A stretch of DNA of 64,000 bases from Leptolyngbya sp. NIES-3755 (GCA_001548435.1 AP017308.1:5031030-5095029), one strand, 5' to 3'; positions 17,471 to 27,096 are shown, counted from the stretch's first letter. Made by a program: numbers and translations. The notes: generated from the sequence alone by a model not told the origin.

Positions 17471-18856
17471 GTGCCTCCAGAGTTAGAGACAATCAACGCG
17501 ACATGGAAACAAGGCGAACTCATTGAAGTCGCGATTACGGATTTAAGCGATCGGGGGGATGGAGTGGGACGCGCCGGATCGCGGGTGGTCTTTGTTCCCG
17601 ATACGGTGACGGGCGATCGAGCAATGGTTCGATTGATGCACGTGAAGCCGAATTTCGCTCATGCAAAGATCCATGAAATGCTGGAAGAATCGCCGTATGG
17701 AGTGCGTCCGAGTTGTATTGTGGCGGACAAGTGTGGCGGGTGTCAGTGGCAGCACGTTGATTACGAATATCAGCTTGAGGCGAAACGAAATCAAGTTGTG
17801 CAGGCATTGGAGCGAATTGGCGGATTTGATCAAGTGCGGGTCGATCCTGTCTTCAATGTGAGTGAACCGCTACACTATCGAAACAAAGCGACTTACCCGC
17901 TCGGAGTTTCGCAAAATCGACAAGTCCAGGCTGGGTATTATCAAAAAGGCACTCATCAAATTGTCAATCTGAATCAATGTCCGATTCAAGATGAGCGACT
18001 CAATCCCTTTTTAGCTGAGATCAAACAAGACATTCAGCGGCAAGGATGGCGGGTTTACGATGAGAAATATCATCGGGGACAATTGCGGCATTTGTCTTTG
18101 AGAATTGGACGGCGATCAGGTGAGGTGTTGCTAACGTTAGTCACCGCTGATCCAGAGTTGCCGAATTTGGAAATGCAAGCGCAGGAATGGTTACAACGAT
18201 ATCCGAATCTGGTTGGAGTTTCGTTGAATGTGCAACGCGATCGCACGAATGCAATTTTTGGCAAAGAGACTTACTGCATTGCAGGTCAGCCCTTTTTAAG
18301 CGAACAATTTGCCGGATTAACGTTTCATATTCGTCCCGATACATTCTTTCAAGTGCATACTGAGCAAGCAGAAGCTTTATTAATGTCGATTTTGGAAGAA
18401 TTGAATTTGCAGGGAAATGAAACCTTTATCGATGCTTATTGTGGAATTGGCACGATGACATTACCGATCGCACAACGAGTCAAAACTGCGATCGGGATCG
18501 AAATTCAACCGGAAGCGATCAAGCAAGCCCGCCAGAATGCAACCTTGAATGGGATCGATGTCAGTTTTGAAGTAGGAGCCGTTGAGAAAGTTCTCAGTTC
18601 TCTCTCAGTTCAACCGGATCTCGTCATGCTCGATCCACCGCGTAAAGGCTGTGATGCGATCGTATTAGAAACACTCAGGCAACAGAAACCTAAACAAATC
18701 GTCTACGTCAGTTGTAATCCGGCAACATTGGCGCGAGATTTAAAGGTATTGTGTGCAGACAATCTGTATCAACTCACACGAGTCCAACCTGCGGACTTTT
18801 TCCCGCAAACGGCTCATGTCGAGTGTGCCGCATTTTTGAAACGGGTGGAGGAGTAA
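17471..18856 (+). CDS. rlmD: 23S rRNA (uracil-C5)-methyltransferase of the RlmD/RumA family
   Basis: 461 residues, GTG start; no closer ATG fits the TRAM domain. N-terminal TRAM fold (residues 10-70), a four-Cys iron-sulfur site with CIVADKCGGCQWQH, then a Rossmann methyltransferase domain: DAYCGIGTMTLPIA for SAM, VMLDPPRKGCD, and the catalytic Cys in YVSCNPATLARDL. Family members methylate C5 of a uridine in 23S rRNA; which one is inferred only by family. It abuts lpxD directly (stop at 18856, start at 18857). Confidence 0.92.
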   Translation: MPPELETINATWKQGELIEVAITDLSDRGDGVGRAGSRVVFVPDTVTGDRAMVRLMHVKPNFAHAKIHEMLEESPYGVRPSCIVADKCGGCQWQHVDYEYQLEAKRNQVVQALERIGGFDQVRVDPVFNVSEPLHYRNKATYPLGVSQNRQVQAGYYQKGTHQIVNLNQCPIQDERLNPFLAEIKQDIQRQGWRVYDEKYHRGQLRHLSLRIGRRSGEVLLTLVTADPELPNLEMQAQEWLQRYPNLVGVSLNVQRDRTNAIFGKETYCIAGQPFLSEQFAGLTFHIRPDTFFQVHTEQAEALLMSILEELNLQGNETFIDAYCGIGTMTLPIAQRVKTAIGIEIQPEAIKQARQNATLNGIDVSFEVGAVEKVLSSLSVQPDLVMLDPPRKGCDAIVLETLRQQKPKQIVYVSCNPATLARDLKVLCADNLYQLTRVQPADFFPQTAHVECAAFLKRVEE

Positions 18857-19888
18857 ATGAGGTTTAAGGACTTAGTTGAAAAATTAGGAAATTCAGTCAC
18901 CAATAGCAGTGACACCCCAGATTTAGAAATTACTGGAGTCAGCGCGATCGCAGATGCCGCTCCCAATACGCTCACCTATGCAGAAAGCACGAAATACATT
19001 GAGCAATTAAAAGCAACTCAAGCGAGTGCAGTGATTCTGCCTGCAAATGAAGCACTGCAAGCGATCGCAACTGATCGAGGTTTAGCTTGGATTGTCGTTT
19101 CTCAGCCACGATTGATTTTTGCTCAAGCGATCGCACTGTTCTATAAGCCGTTCAAACCGGGTCCTAAAATCCATCCCACAGCCGTGATTGATCCCTCTGC
19201 TCAGATTGGTGAGTTGGTTTCGATTGGTGCTCACGTTGTGATTGAATCCGGTGCTAAAGTTGGCAATCACGTTTGTATTCATCCGAACGTTGTTGTTTAT
19301 CCCGATGTCGTGATTGGCGATCGGACAGTCCTACATGCGAACTGCACTATCCACGAACGCAGCCAAATTGGTACAGATTGTGTGGTTCATTCTGGTGCAG
19401 TGATTGGATCAGAAGGCTTCGGATTTGTACCAACTCGTGAAGGTTGGCTAAAAATGGAACAATCGGGCTACACCGTTTTAGAAGATGGAGTCGAGATTGG
19501 ATGTAATTCAGCGATCGATCGTCCCGCAGTGGGTGAAACTCGGATCGGACGCAATACGAAGATTGATAACTTCGTCCAAGTTGGGCATGGTGTGAAAGTT
19601 GGGGAAGGTTGTGCGTTTGCGGCTCAGGTTGGCATCGCAGGCGGCTCGACAATCGGAAATCGGGTGATTTTAGCAGGGCAAGTTGGAGTCGGAAACGAGG
19701 CGAAGATTGGAGATGGCGTGATCGCGTCTGCCAAAACAGGTGTTCATGCAGATATCAAACCGGGTCTAACAGTGTCCGGTTATCCAGCGGTTGAACATCG
19801 CGTGTTTCTGAGATCGTCCGCAATTTACAGCCGTTTGTCTGAGATGTATCAAGCGATAAAACAGATTCAGAAGCGATTAGATGGATGA
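18857..19888 (+). CDS. lpxD: UDP-3-O-acylglucosamine N-acyltransferase
   Basis: 343 residues. An N-terminal uridine-binding domain (1-105) is followed by a left-handed beta helix built of hexapeptide repeats (about 110-310) and a C-terminal helix (LSEMYQAIKQIQKRLDG). The catalytic His region is IDNFVQVGHGVKVGE and the acyl-pocket region AQVGIAGGSTIGN. It adds the amide-linked acyl chain in lipid A-type synthesis. It follows rlmD without a gap. Confidence 0.94.
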   Translation: MRFKDLVEKLGNSVTNSSDTPDLEITGVSAIADAAPNTLTYAESTKYIEQLKATQASAVILPANEALQAIATDRGLAWIVVSQPRLIFAQAIALFYKPFKPGPKIHPTAVIDPSAQIGELVSIGAHVVIESGAKVGNHVCIHPNVVVYPDVVIGDRTVLHANCTIHERSQIGTDCVVHSGAVIGSEGFGFVPTREGWLKMEQSGYTVLEDGVEIGCNSAIDRPAVGETRIGRNTKIDNFVQVGHGVKVGEGCAFAAQVGIAGGSTIGNRVILAGQVGVGNEAKIGDGVIASAKTGVHADIKPGLTVSGYPAVEHRVFLRSSAIYSRLSEMYQAIKQIQKRLDG

Positions 19889-19982
19889 TCCGGAGGGGGA
19901 ATCGATCGACGTTTTTCGCAGAGTTCGCGATGAAGTGAAAGTACACGTGGTGGCTTTACTCAAAAATGAAACGGAATCATAA
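19881..19982 (+). pseudogene. 33-codon fragment resembling a low-MW phosphatase C-terminus
   Basis: An ATG overlapping the last codons of lpxD opens a frame reading MDDPEGESIDVFRRVRDEVK and further to KNETES. The DDP-G-x5-F-R-x-V-R-D-E-x-K pattern resembles the C-terminal end of low-molecular-weight protein phosphatases/arsenate reductases of the ArsC type. No upstream part of such a gene exists here, so this would be a remnant. It overlaps the end of the convergent M56 gene. The similarity is by eye and moderate. Confidence 0.4.
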
Positions 19983-20802
19983 GTAGCGGTAGAAGCACGA
20001 TCGATAACCAAATCCAAACCGTAAAGCTTCGATCAGACACAGGTTCCGATTCATCTAACAGTGCATCAATTCGCTCATTCAATCGAGACTGAGGAATTGC
20101 ATCACCTAAAGCCGCCATCCAAGGTTCTGATTCCACTTGAGAGGCAGAGACGATCGACAATAATGCCTCAGCCAGTAACAATCCATCGGTTTGCTGTGCT
20201 GCCCAGCGATCGGCTCTGAGTTCTCTCAAGAAAATTAACTCTTGCCAAAGTGCTTCGGTATTCGGTAGCCAAGCTGTTAATCGACGCAATCCACCGAGCC
20301 AGAAAAACCAAAAAGTGTCGCGATAATGTCGATGTGCTTTTTCGTGAGTGAGTGCAACTTGTAGATGTGATTCGTCTAGCGTGTCTAATAATCCTTCGCT
20401 AATGACTAACTCAGGATTCCAAAATCCGATTTGAGCAATGTATGGAGTCGAATGCTCTAATAATCGTGCTGGCGTTGAAAGAATTATTTCTTCTGGCAAT
20501 TGATGAATCTTTTGCAGCGATCGCTGTACCTGAATTGCCAATTGTACGAGAAGAATCATTCCGATCGTTAAAAATGCGATCGCGATTCCATAACTTCCCC
20601 AACCATCCCAGGTATGAACCATTCGACCACGCGGACCCATACAAAGAATCGCGATCGCGCTTGTGATCAATAACAATGGCGAAAACAGGAATGCCCCTAA
20701 CGCCCATTGCCAACGAGTATTCCAATCTGCGGATCTGGATTTCCACGCGAATCGGAACGCGATCGCAGCACTCATCGAGATCACTAACAAAGTAAAGTGC
20801 AT
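19960..20802 (-). CDS. M56-family membrane metallopeptidase (BlaR1-like)
   Basis: 280 residues with helices near 5-20, 33-55, 70-90 and a C-terminal helix at about 262-278. The zinc motif is HEKAH (153-157). The protein has no penicillin-binding sensor domain, unlike BlaR1/MecR1. Paired with the BlaI-type repressor upstream (1-bp overlap), it probably cleaves or triggers inactivation of that repressor in response to an envelope signal. The target genes are not apparent nearby. Confidence 0.85.
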   Translation of the reverse strand: MHFTLLVISMSAAIAFRFAWKSRSADWNTRWQWALGAFLFSPLLLITSAIAILCMGPRGRMVHTWDGWGSYGIAIAFLTIGMILLVQLAIQVQRSLQKIHQLPEEIILSTPARLLEHSTPYIAQIGFWNPELVISEGLLDTLDESHLQVALTHEKAHRHYRDTFWFFWLGGLRRLTAWLPNTEALWQELIFLRELRADRWAAQQTDGLLLAEALLSIVSASQVESEPWMAALGDAIPQSRLNERIDALLDESEPVSDRSFTVWIWLSIVLLPLLMIPFHF

Positions 20803-21221
20803 TATTTCTTCTCCCGCGCCTCACGAATAGCTTTGAGACGTTGTGCGATCGCGTCAAGCTGATCACAACTCGCTTGATCTAAACTATCGGCAAACGCAGC
20901 GACCACATCAGGATTAGTGACTGATAAAAATTGATTCAGTTGTTCCATCGAGTGGAGCGCTCTAGCTTCTTGTTGAGACACGATCGCAGACCAGGCAAAC
21001 GACCGATTCTGTTTATTGCAGGCAAGCCAGCCCTTTTTTACCAATCGATTTAGAACAGTCGTCACCGAAGTGTAAGCGAGTTCTCGATCGGGATCTGAAA
21101 GAATGCGATCGTGGACATCTTTTACTGTGACCGTTTCAAGTTCCCAAACAATCCGAAGAATCTCAGCCTCTAAGGGACCGAGTGAGAGTTGTTTTGGGCG
21201 ATTTTCTGGAAGCGGAGCCAT
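20802..21221 (-). CDS. BlaI/MecI-family transcriptional repressor
   Basis: 139 residues. N-terminal winged-helix domain with SLGPLEAEILRIVWELETVT, DVHDRILSDPDRELAYTSVT and TVLNRLVKKGWLACN. The C-terminal helices provide dimerisation. Homologues repress their own operon until proteolysis by the M56 partner. The stop codon overlaps the start of the M56 gene by one base. Confidence 0.92.
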   Translation of the reverse strand: MAPLPENRPKQLSLGPLEAEILRIVWELETVTVKDVHDRILSDPDRELAYTSVTTVLNRLVKKGWLACNKQNRSFAWSAIVSQQEARALHSMEQLNQFLSVTNPDVVAAFADSLDQASCDQLDAIAQRLKAIREAREKK

Positions 21222-21302
21222 ACGTTAAACAGAATGCTATTTGACTTAGATCTTATAACAACCCTCTTGATATTCTGAAAGTCGCAGTGATTTTTTCAAG
21301 GT

Positions 21303-21782
21303 ATGGCAATTCGCATTGGGAACGGTTACGATATCCATCGCCTCGTCAGCGGACGGGATTTGATTCTAGGCGGCATCAAAATCGAGCACGAAACAGGCTT
21401 GCTCGGTCATAGTGACGCGGACGTGCTCACTCACGCCATTATGGATGCGATGCTCGGAGCGCTCAGTTTAGGAGACATTGGACATTACTTCCCACCGACC
21501 GATCCGAAGTGGGCAGGAGCCGACAGCATCGTTTTACTCGAACAAGTTCACCAACTGATTCAGGAGAAAGGCTGGAAGATCGGCAACATTGATTCCGTGA
21601 TTGTGGCAGAGCGTCCGAAGTTGAAACCGCACATTGAATCGATGCGATCGCGTCTTGCAACCGCTCTCAATCTCCCTCCTGATTGTGTTGGAGTCAAGGC
21701 AACGACAAATGAAAAAATGGATGCAGTTGGTAGTGAAGATGCGATCGTCGCTCATGCAGTTGTATTACTGGAACAAGCGTGA
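21303..21782 (+). CDS. ispF: 2-C-methyl-D-erythritol 2,4-cyclodiphosphate synthase
   Basis: 159 residues. The metal ligands are in GNGYDIHRL (Asp10, His12) and the substrate-binding [17 protein letters not shown]; the C-terminal [20 protein letters not shown] is the family signature. It converts the CDP-methylerythritol 2-phosphate intermediate to the cyclodiphosphate in the MEP isoprenoid pathway, a trimeric cytosolic enzyme. Its 3' end overlaps the convergent hydrolase gene by 18 bp. Confidence 0.97.
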   Translation: MAIRIGNGYDIHRLVSGRDLILGGIKIEHETGLLGHSDADVLTHAIMDAMLGALSLGDIGHYFPPTDPKWAGADSIVLLEQVHQLIQEKGWKIGNIDSVIVAERPKLKPHIESMRSRLATALNLPPDCVGVKATTNEKMDAVGSEDAIVAHAVVLLEQA

Positions 21783-22874
21783 AGCAGTGAACGCTCGAAC
21801 GATTTCGGCAAATTGTGGATTGCGTTCCATCAGTGCCATGTGTCCGCCGGGAGAAAGGATCTTGAGTTCGGCGCGTGGAATTTCTCGACTCATACGATCG
21901 CTGGCAATTGGACGGGTCGCGATATCCGATTGTCCAACGATTACCAAAGTCGGAACCGAGATGTTCGGCAGGGTTGACGTTTCCTCGAATCTAAACATCG
22001 CGAGTACACCACGCGCCAAAATTCCCGGTCGTGCTTTGATGCCGATCAAGCTGGAGAAATTAAGCTGTCCGCGTGTCTCTCTACCTGTGAAGCCAGAAAT
22101 TTCAGTAGTGACTAAGGTTGACCCGTTAAGGTAGCTGAGCCAACTGGTGAGATGCAGTAACGGAGAAAGCGCGATCGCTAAATACAATAACGGTTCGAGT
22201 AATGGTTTTTGCAATGCCAGCAGTAGCCGACTCAGAATCGTTGTTCGCAATGGGTTCGTATGGGTTCCATCTACCAAAATCAAACCTGCAACTCGATTGT
22301 CTAGTCGTTCAGGAAACAAGCGGCAAAACGTTAGTAGAATCATTGCGCCCATACTATGACCCAGCAAAACCGCAGGCTGATCTCCTGCCAAACTGAGAAC
22401 TGCATCGAGATCACGTGCGTATTTCTCTAGAGAGTAGTCCCGGTTTTTAGGTTTTTTCGATTTCCCTAATCCCGGCAAGTCCCAGACAATGACGCGAAAC
22501 TGTTCGGCAAGCTGTTTTTTCGCGTAGTACCACACCGTACTATCCGGTCCCCATCCATGCGTGAGAATCAGTGGTGGCGCATACTCAGAACCGTAGAATT
22601 CGACTTGAATCTCGCTGCCGTCTGGTCGAACAATGCGTTTAGTTTGGGAACTACGAAACGGTTTCGGTTCATCGCGACCCGAACGACGAAAGAGTAATAG
22701 GGGCAAGAACCCTAAAAACGACCATAGCGAAAGTCCGATACCAAGATATAACCAGCGATCGCTCATCAATTCCCCGACATACCACTGCCGCAGAATATAA
22801 GCTCCGCCACCAATCAAGGCAAGCGAGAATAAACCAGCCAGCGATCGCAATAAAAAATCAAGGGGCATGAACAT
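21765..22874 (-). CDS. Alpha/beta hydrolase with N-terminal membrane helices
   Basis: 369 residues. Two hydrophobic helices (about 8-28 and 41-62) anchor the protein. The hydrolase fold follows, with [15 protein letters not shown] (oxyanion loop), the nucleophile elbow GHSMGAM (Ser174), an acid region near [11 protein letters not shown] and the His in [12 protein letters not shown]. Substrate unknown. The length and anchored architecture suggest a membrane-bound esterase or lipase. Confidence 0.85.
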   Translation of the reverse strand: MFMPLDFLLRSLAGLFSLALIGGGAYILRQWYVGELMSDRWLYLGIGLSLWSFLGFLPLLLFRRSGRDEPKPFRSSQTKRIVRPDGSEIQVEFYGSEYAPPLILTHGWGPDSTVWYYAKKQLAEQFRVIVWDLPGLGKSKKPKNRDYSLEKYARDLDAVLSLAGDQPAVLLGHSMGAMILLTFCRLFPERLDNRVAGLILVDGTHTNPLRTTILSRLLLALQKPLLEPLLYLAIALSPLLHLTSWLSYLNGSTLVTTEISGFTGRETRGQLNFSSLIGIKARPGILARGVLAMFRFEETSTLPNISVPTLVIVGQSDIATRPIASDRMSREIPRAELKILSPGGHMALMERNPQFAEIVRAFTASRLFQ

Positions 22875-22951
22875 CGATCGTTCACCTTTTTCTACCTATG
22901 CCGAGATTAGAAGAAAGCTAGAAACCTGCGTCACTCTCTGAAGTTAGAGTC

Positions 22952-24001
22952 TTAGTGCGAGAGTAGGAGACGACTTCGGAAAAAGAATGATGCAGGTCTG
23001 CCGCCGATCGCAATTAACTGTTTCGCGATCGTTTGAACTTCTCGCTGTCCTCTCACTTTTTTATTCGACAGATAAACGCCCAGTAATGCTTGATTGATCA
23101 ACTGATGGAATTGAGCATGAGGTAACTGAGAAACACTCCGCTTGGCATTGTCAACGAAGTGCTTGAATCGATCGAGCATCTGTTCTTGACTGTTGTAGTA
23201 AAAACAGAAATTCAAATCCCCATGAATCCGATCTTCTTCCTGGTCGATCAAATAATCCAGCAAGATATGTAAACCTTGAACCCAAGGAAAATAACTGTTT
23301 TTCACTTGATTGGTAAAAGACTCTGACAAATCCTGCTCAAAAGCGTAGGCAACCAAGCAAAAAATTCCAAGCGTCGATCCTGCACAAGCAGAAAACTCAT
23401 ACCAATACAGTTCGGGTAGCTGTTTTTGATGCAAGTCAAACCAGAGTTTTAATCGCGGAACTCGTTCTTCTACAGTGACATGCTTATGAACTTGCAAATC
23501 ACAGTAATAGCTTGCCAGTTCGTGCAGAACAGGAACGAGATTAGAATGATTTGGCAGTTGACGCAGAACTTCCTGGCAAGTTCTAACTAAGCATTGTAAA
23601 TAACCGCCATCGTCTTGATCCGCTCGGCATCGGTAATAGTTCTTGCCTTCTGCATCGGGGGTGAGCGCATCGATCGCGGCTTCATGCAGCGCACGGAAAT
23701 CTTCAGGATCAAGTGACGTACTACGATCGCATAAATTATCTAAATAATCGCTAATCGTTTGATAGGCGACGATAAATCGAATCGCTTCACGCCAGTGACT
23801 TTTCGCCAGCAGTCCGTAGATTGCACCCCCTTCGCAGTGAAACTGTTTATCAGACAAACTCGCTAAGGCTTGTTTACGCAGTTCAGGATTTGGAATTTGC
23901 TCTGCCTGAGTGTTCCAGTGATGCAAATTCTTCCGAACCGCAGGAAGCACTTTAAAGTAGGTTTCTGACATCAACGACCACGGAGAAACCGGAATATTCA
24001 T
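22952..24001 (-). CDS. DUF2600/YtpB-like class IB terpene synthase
   Basis: 349 residues, all helical, with the features of the tetraprenyl-beta-curcumene synthase family (YtpB). FHCEGGAIYGLLA is near the start, an Asp-rich ISDYLDNLCDR is near 83-93, and a second acidic motif LLDYLIDQEEDRIHGDL lies near 250. YtpB in Bacillus cyclises tetraprenyl diphosphate. The real substrate here is unknown. It lies next to the MEP-pathway gene ispF but on the other strand. Family call good, activity inferred. Confidence 0.8.
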   Translation of the reverse strand: MNIPVSPWSLMSETYFKVLPAVRKNLHHWNTQAEQIPNPELRKQALASLSDKQFHCEGGAIYGLLAKSHWREAIRFIVAYQTISDYLDNLCDRSTSLDPEDFRALHEAAIDALTPDAEGKNYYRCRADQDDGGYLQCLVRTCQEVLRQLPNHSNLVPVLHELASYYCDLQVHKHVTVEERVPRLKLWFDLHQKQLPELYWYEFSACAGSTLGIFCLVAYAFEQDLSESFTNQVKNSYFPWVQGLHILLDYLIDQEEDRIHGDLNFCFYYNSQEQMLDRFKHFVDNAKRSVSQLPHAQFHQLINQALLGVYLSNKKVRGQREVQTIAKQLIAIGGRPASFFFRSRLLLSH

Positions 24002-24299
24002 GAAGGTGAGGGATAGTAAAACGTCGATCGCCTTAACCCTAGAAACTCTGATTCACTTCACCGTCATCATTCAGAGTGACTTGAATCTGCGGACTCCTAC
24101 TGTTTTAGGTAGAACTATTAAAATTTGTATCTTCGGCGGCAAAACCTAGCGTGGGTTAAGAAACGAAACACGAATCGGCGATCGATCCCACGAACCCTTT
24201 ACAATGACTGAGGAAGTGATTTTTACTTCCATAAACAAAGTTCTACGATATGTCTCGATCGACTGAACCTTTTACAGTTGGCGGGTAAATTTACTATCA

Positions 24300-26285
24300 A
24301 TGATCATCCCTGATTCAGTCCTGGAAGCCCTCCTGAAAGAGCTTCCCCAGGTGCGACCCCAAATCTATTTCAAGTCTTCCCTCACGGCTTTGTCACATGC
24401 AATGGAAGACCAAGTTTTGGCAGGCAATGATCACCCGCTTGTAATTGCTAGTTTTCAACGCGAACGCTTCTATCGCCAAGAGGCACATCGGTATCTCAGA
24501 ATCTCCGATCGTACGGATCAAGTCTATGTTCTCGCGGCTCCCGAAACCGATTTCACGAATCGTTCAGACCATTACGAAACGATCGCGTTTGAACCTGAAG
24601 ATGGTTTGAGTCAGGAATGGCACTTGATTGTACTCGGTGAACAGTATGCCTCTTGTTTGATCTGCCGAGAACGTGATTTAAGTGCAGAAAACCCAACCGT
24701 TCCATTACTGCATATTGATCAATCGCGACGATTTGAAGGAATTTGGACGTTCGATCGCGCCATTGTGCTCAAATCGGCTGAAATCTTACTGAACCGAATC
24801 CAGCGCTATCGTCCAGAACTTCAAAGCAAGATTGCTCCAGTGTTGACGCAAATCGCAACAGGTTCAACGACAGACATCAATCACGTTGATCCGGCTCCAT
24901 TTGCCGATCGCTTAGTGACCTATTTGCAGGCGGGACAGTACAAACTCGCGAAAGCCTATCGCTCGATTGCAGAAAAGGAACGCAAAGAACGTTTAGTCAA
25001 TTCGATCACGGCAGCGGTTCGTCGATCCCTTGACCCCCATGAAATTCTCAATGTCGCGGCTGAAGAACTCGGCAAAGTTTTGGGTGCAGGACGTTGCTTG
25101 ATTTATCGCTGCAAATCCTCGGATTCGTCTGCCGTTTTGCAGGATGAATACTTGCTCGATTCTGTCCCTTCGTTAGCAGGTCGAACTTGGACACTACAAG
25201 GCAACCCTTTATTCGAGGAAGTGGTACAGCGACAAGAAGCAGTTTTTATTGAAGACACTCAGACCGATCCGCGCTTTGCCATGATCAAAGATGGCGATCG
25301 TACGCTCAAAGCGTTAACCGAAGAGTGGCGGATTCGATCGTGGCTGATGGTTCCGGTGTTGCATCAAAACCAACTTTTAGGCATGGTCGAATTGCATTAC
25401 TGTGGCACGACTCCGCACGTTTTAGAGCGCAATGAAGTCGAAATGGTTGAAGCGATCGCGACTCAAGTTGGAGTGGCATTAATTCAAGCGGAATCGTTTG
25501 CCAACTTAGAAGATTTGAATCAGCAATTAGAAGCGCTCGATCGAACTCGTAGCAATCTCATCGCCATTACCGGACACGAACTTCGCACCCCTCTTTCAAC
25601 GATTCAAGTCTGTCTAGAAAGCCTTGCCAGCGAACCCGACATGTCTCAAGATCTGCGGCAAGTGATGTTAAATTCCGCGTTAGCCGATGGCGAACGAATG
25701 CGGAAACTCATTCAAGACTTCCTGACCTTATCGCGGCTTGAAAGTGGACGAATCGAATGGAGAATCGAACCTGTACCGCTCTGGGAATGTGTCGATCTTG
25801 CCCTTAGCAGTCTTCAAGCCCGCAGAATTGCCGCTCCACTGCCGCAAATCGTGACGCAACTTTCGACCGAGCTTCCCCTTGTTCAAGTCGATGGCGAATG
25901 GCTGGTTGAAGTGCTGACGAAACTCCTCGATAACGCTTGCAAATTCACCGATTCTCAAGGCAGAGTAACGATTCGAGCCAAACAGCATGAAGGTGCAATG
26001 CTTGAAGTGATTGTTGCAGATACCGGACGCGGCATCGAGGAAAATCGACTCGAAACGGTATTCGATCGCTTTTACCAAGAAGAAGGCGCACTCCGTCGAA
26101 CCACAGGCGGTACAGGTCTCGGACTCGCCATCTGCCGTCAAATCATTACCAATTGGGGCGGTCGCATCTGGGCAGAATCGAGCGGTAAAGATCTCGGCAG
26201 CGAATTCCACTTTACAATCCCGATCGTGCCAAGTGGGGAGACGAAACGAACGGCGCAGAGAAAGAGAACTCGATCGAGGGATTAA
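24300..26285 (+). CDS. Sensor histidine kinase with DICT and GAF domains
   Basis: 661 residues, soluble. A DICT sensory domain (about 1-170), a GAF domain (about 235-400), then HisKA with phospho-acceptor His426 in AITGHELRTPLSTIQ, and HATPase with N box LDNACKFTD, G1 box VADTGRGIEENRL and G2 box TGGTGLGLAICRQ. DICT is a domain found with light- and second-messenger-linked proteins in cyanobacteria. No response regulator is adjacent, so the partner lies elsewhere. The 298 bp upstream hold nothing else that I recognise. Confidence 0.92.
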   Translation: MIIPDSVLEALLKELPQVRPQIYFKSSLTALSHAMEDQVLAGNDHPLVIASFQRERFYRQEAHRYLRISDRTDQVYVLAAPETDFTNRSDHYETIAFEPEDGLSQEWHLIVLGEQYASCLICRERDLSAENPTVPLLHIDQSRRFEGIWTFDRAIVLKSAEILLNRIQRYRPELQSKIAPVLTQIATGSTTDINHVDPAPFADRLVTYLQAGQYKLAKAYRSIAEKERKERLVNSITAAVRRSLDPHEILNVAAEELGKVLGAGRCLIYRCKSSDSSAVLQDEYLLDSVPSLAGRTWTLQGNPLFEEVVQRQEAVFIEDTQTDPRFAMIKDGDRTLKALTEEWRIRSWLMVPVLHQNQLLGMVELHYCGTTPHVLERNEVEMVEAIATQVGVALIQAESFANLEDLNQQLEALDRTRSNLIAITGHELRTPLSTIQVCLESLASEPDMSQDLRQVMLNSALADGERMRKLIQDFLTLSRLESGRIEWRIEPVPLWECVDLALSSLQARRIAAPLPQIVTQLSTELPLVQVDGEWLVEVLTKLLDNACKFTDSQGRVTIRAKQHEGAMLEVIVADTGRGIEENRLETVFDRFYQEEGALRRTTGGTGLGLAICRQIITNWGGRIWAESSGKDLGSEFHFTIPIVPSGETKRTAQRKRTRSRD

Positions 26286-26509
26286 CTCAAGCTACGATTC
26301 AAAGCGGTCAACCCTGCCAAATAGCCTTTGTCGTAACCTACTTGATACTCTGGTGAGCGCTCAGAGAGATTCGGTTTGTCTCGACCCGCTTTCGCTTGAT
26401 TGTATCCAGCACGATAACCACGGGATTGGTCTTTTTGGTCATAGTTCGATCGAGCTTTGTAGGCTTTTTGACGATCGTAAAGTCCGCCGTACTTGCGAGG
26501 TCTTCCCAT
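26282..26509 (-). CDS. Small basic protein with an AT-hook-like start
   Basis: 75 residues. The N-terminus MGRPRKYGG contains a GRPRK AT-hook-like core, followed by basic YDRQKAYKARSNYDQ. A Y-x-x-G-Y repeat occurs twice (RGYRAGYNQAKAG, EYQVGYDKGYLAG). DNA binding is possible but unproven. Its last codons overlap the 3' end of the kinase gene on the other strand by 4 bp. The start has no clear ribosome site. Confidence 0.5.
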   Translation of the reverse strand: MGRPRKYGGLYDRQKAYKARSNYDQKDQSRGYRAGYNQAKAGRDKPNLSERSPEYQVGYDKGYLAGLTALNRSLS

Positions 26510-26772
26510 AGCTCTGGATTGCCATACGATATTTGTGCAGTCATAATGCCCAAATTCAAGCACGATGGTTTAGAAATCAGCGCATCCCCAGTAAGTTGTC
26601 CAGTTGTACTATCCATTTCAACAAATCCACCTGCAAGCGGTTTTGCAACGGTAGTCATTGCAGTTCACAATCACAGTCCAACTCCTGCAAAGCCGTTTCA
26701 GATTCTCACAGGCTGACAAACTTAGCACCTGATCATTCCATTGCGGCACCAAATTGGTCGTATATTGTTTTG

Positions 26773-27096
26773 ATGGCAGATATTTATGTTGCAATTCGGA
26801 GTCAGAATCGGGTAGCGATGCCATCGATCGATGGAGAATTTGTTATTGTGTTAGTCACTCGTGCAGGGCAACTTGTAGACCAATTGCCTGCATCAATGCG
26901 CGGTGCAATGGCAAATTTTCGAGACTTACCTGGTGGACAATTTACAGTGATTGTTCAGCATTCTGGGTTAAATCCAACCGAAGCTCGACAAGATTTAGAG
27001 ATTCCTGGGAATGCCATCGTAGGACTTCGATTCAACTATAATGAGCCAGAGCGCCGACTGCTTGGTATCGATATGGAGGTCGATTACTTGCCATGA
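26773..27096 (+). CDS. Conserved-looking small protein, unknown function
   Basis: 107 residues, begins MADIYVAIRSQNRVAMPSID. Predominantly beta with the central QLPASMRGAMANFRDLPGGQ and GNAIVGLRFNYNEPERRLL. No signal peptide, no known motif. It forms a two-gene unit with the next gene (ATGA overlap). The 263 bp upstream of it, back to the AT-hook gene, hold no other gene I can support. Confidence 0.6.
   Translation: MADIYVAIRSQNRVAMPSIDGEFVIVLVTRAGQLVDQLPASMRGAMANFRDLPGGQFTVIVQHSGLNPTEARQDLEIPGNAIVGLRFNYNEPERRLLGIDMEVDYLP

Noticed and set aside
26338-26658. 106-codon minus-strand frame starting MTTVAKPLAGGFVEM
   Set aside because: It overlaps the AT-hook-like gene in another frame, has no ribosome site, and its second half looks like noise; a short real N-terminus cannot be excluded.
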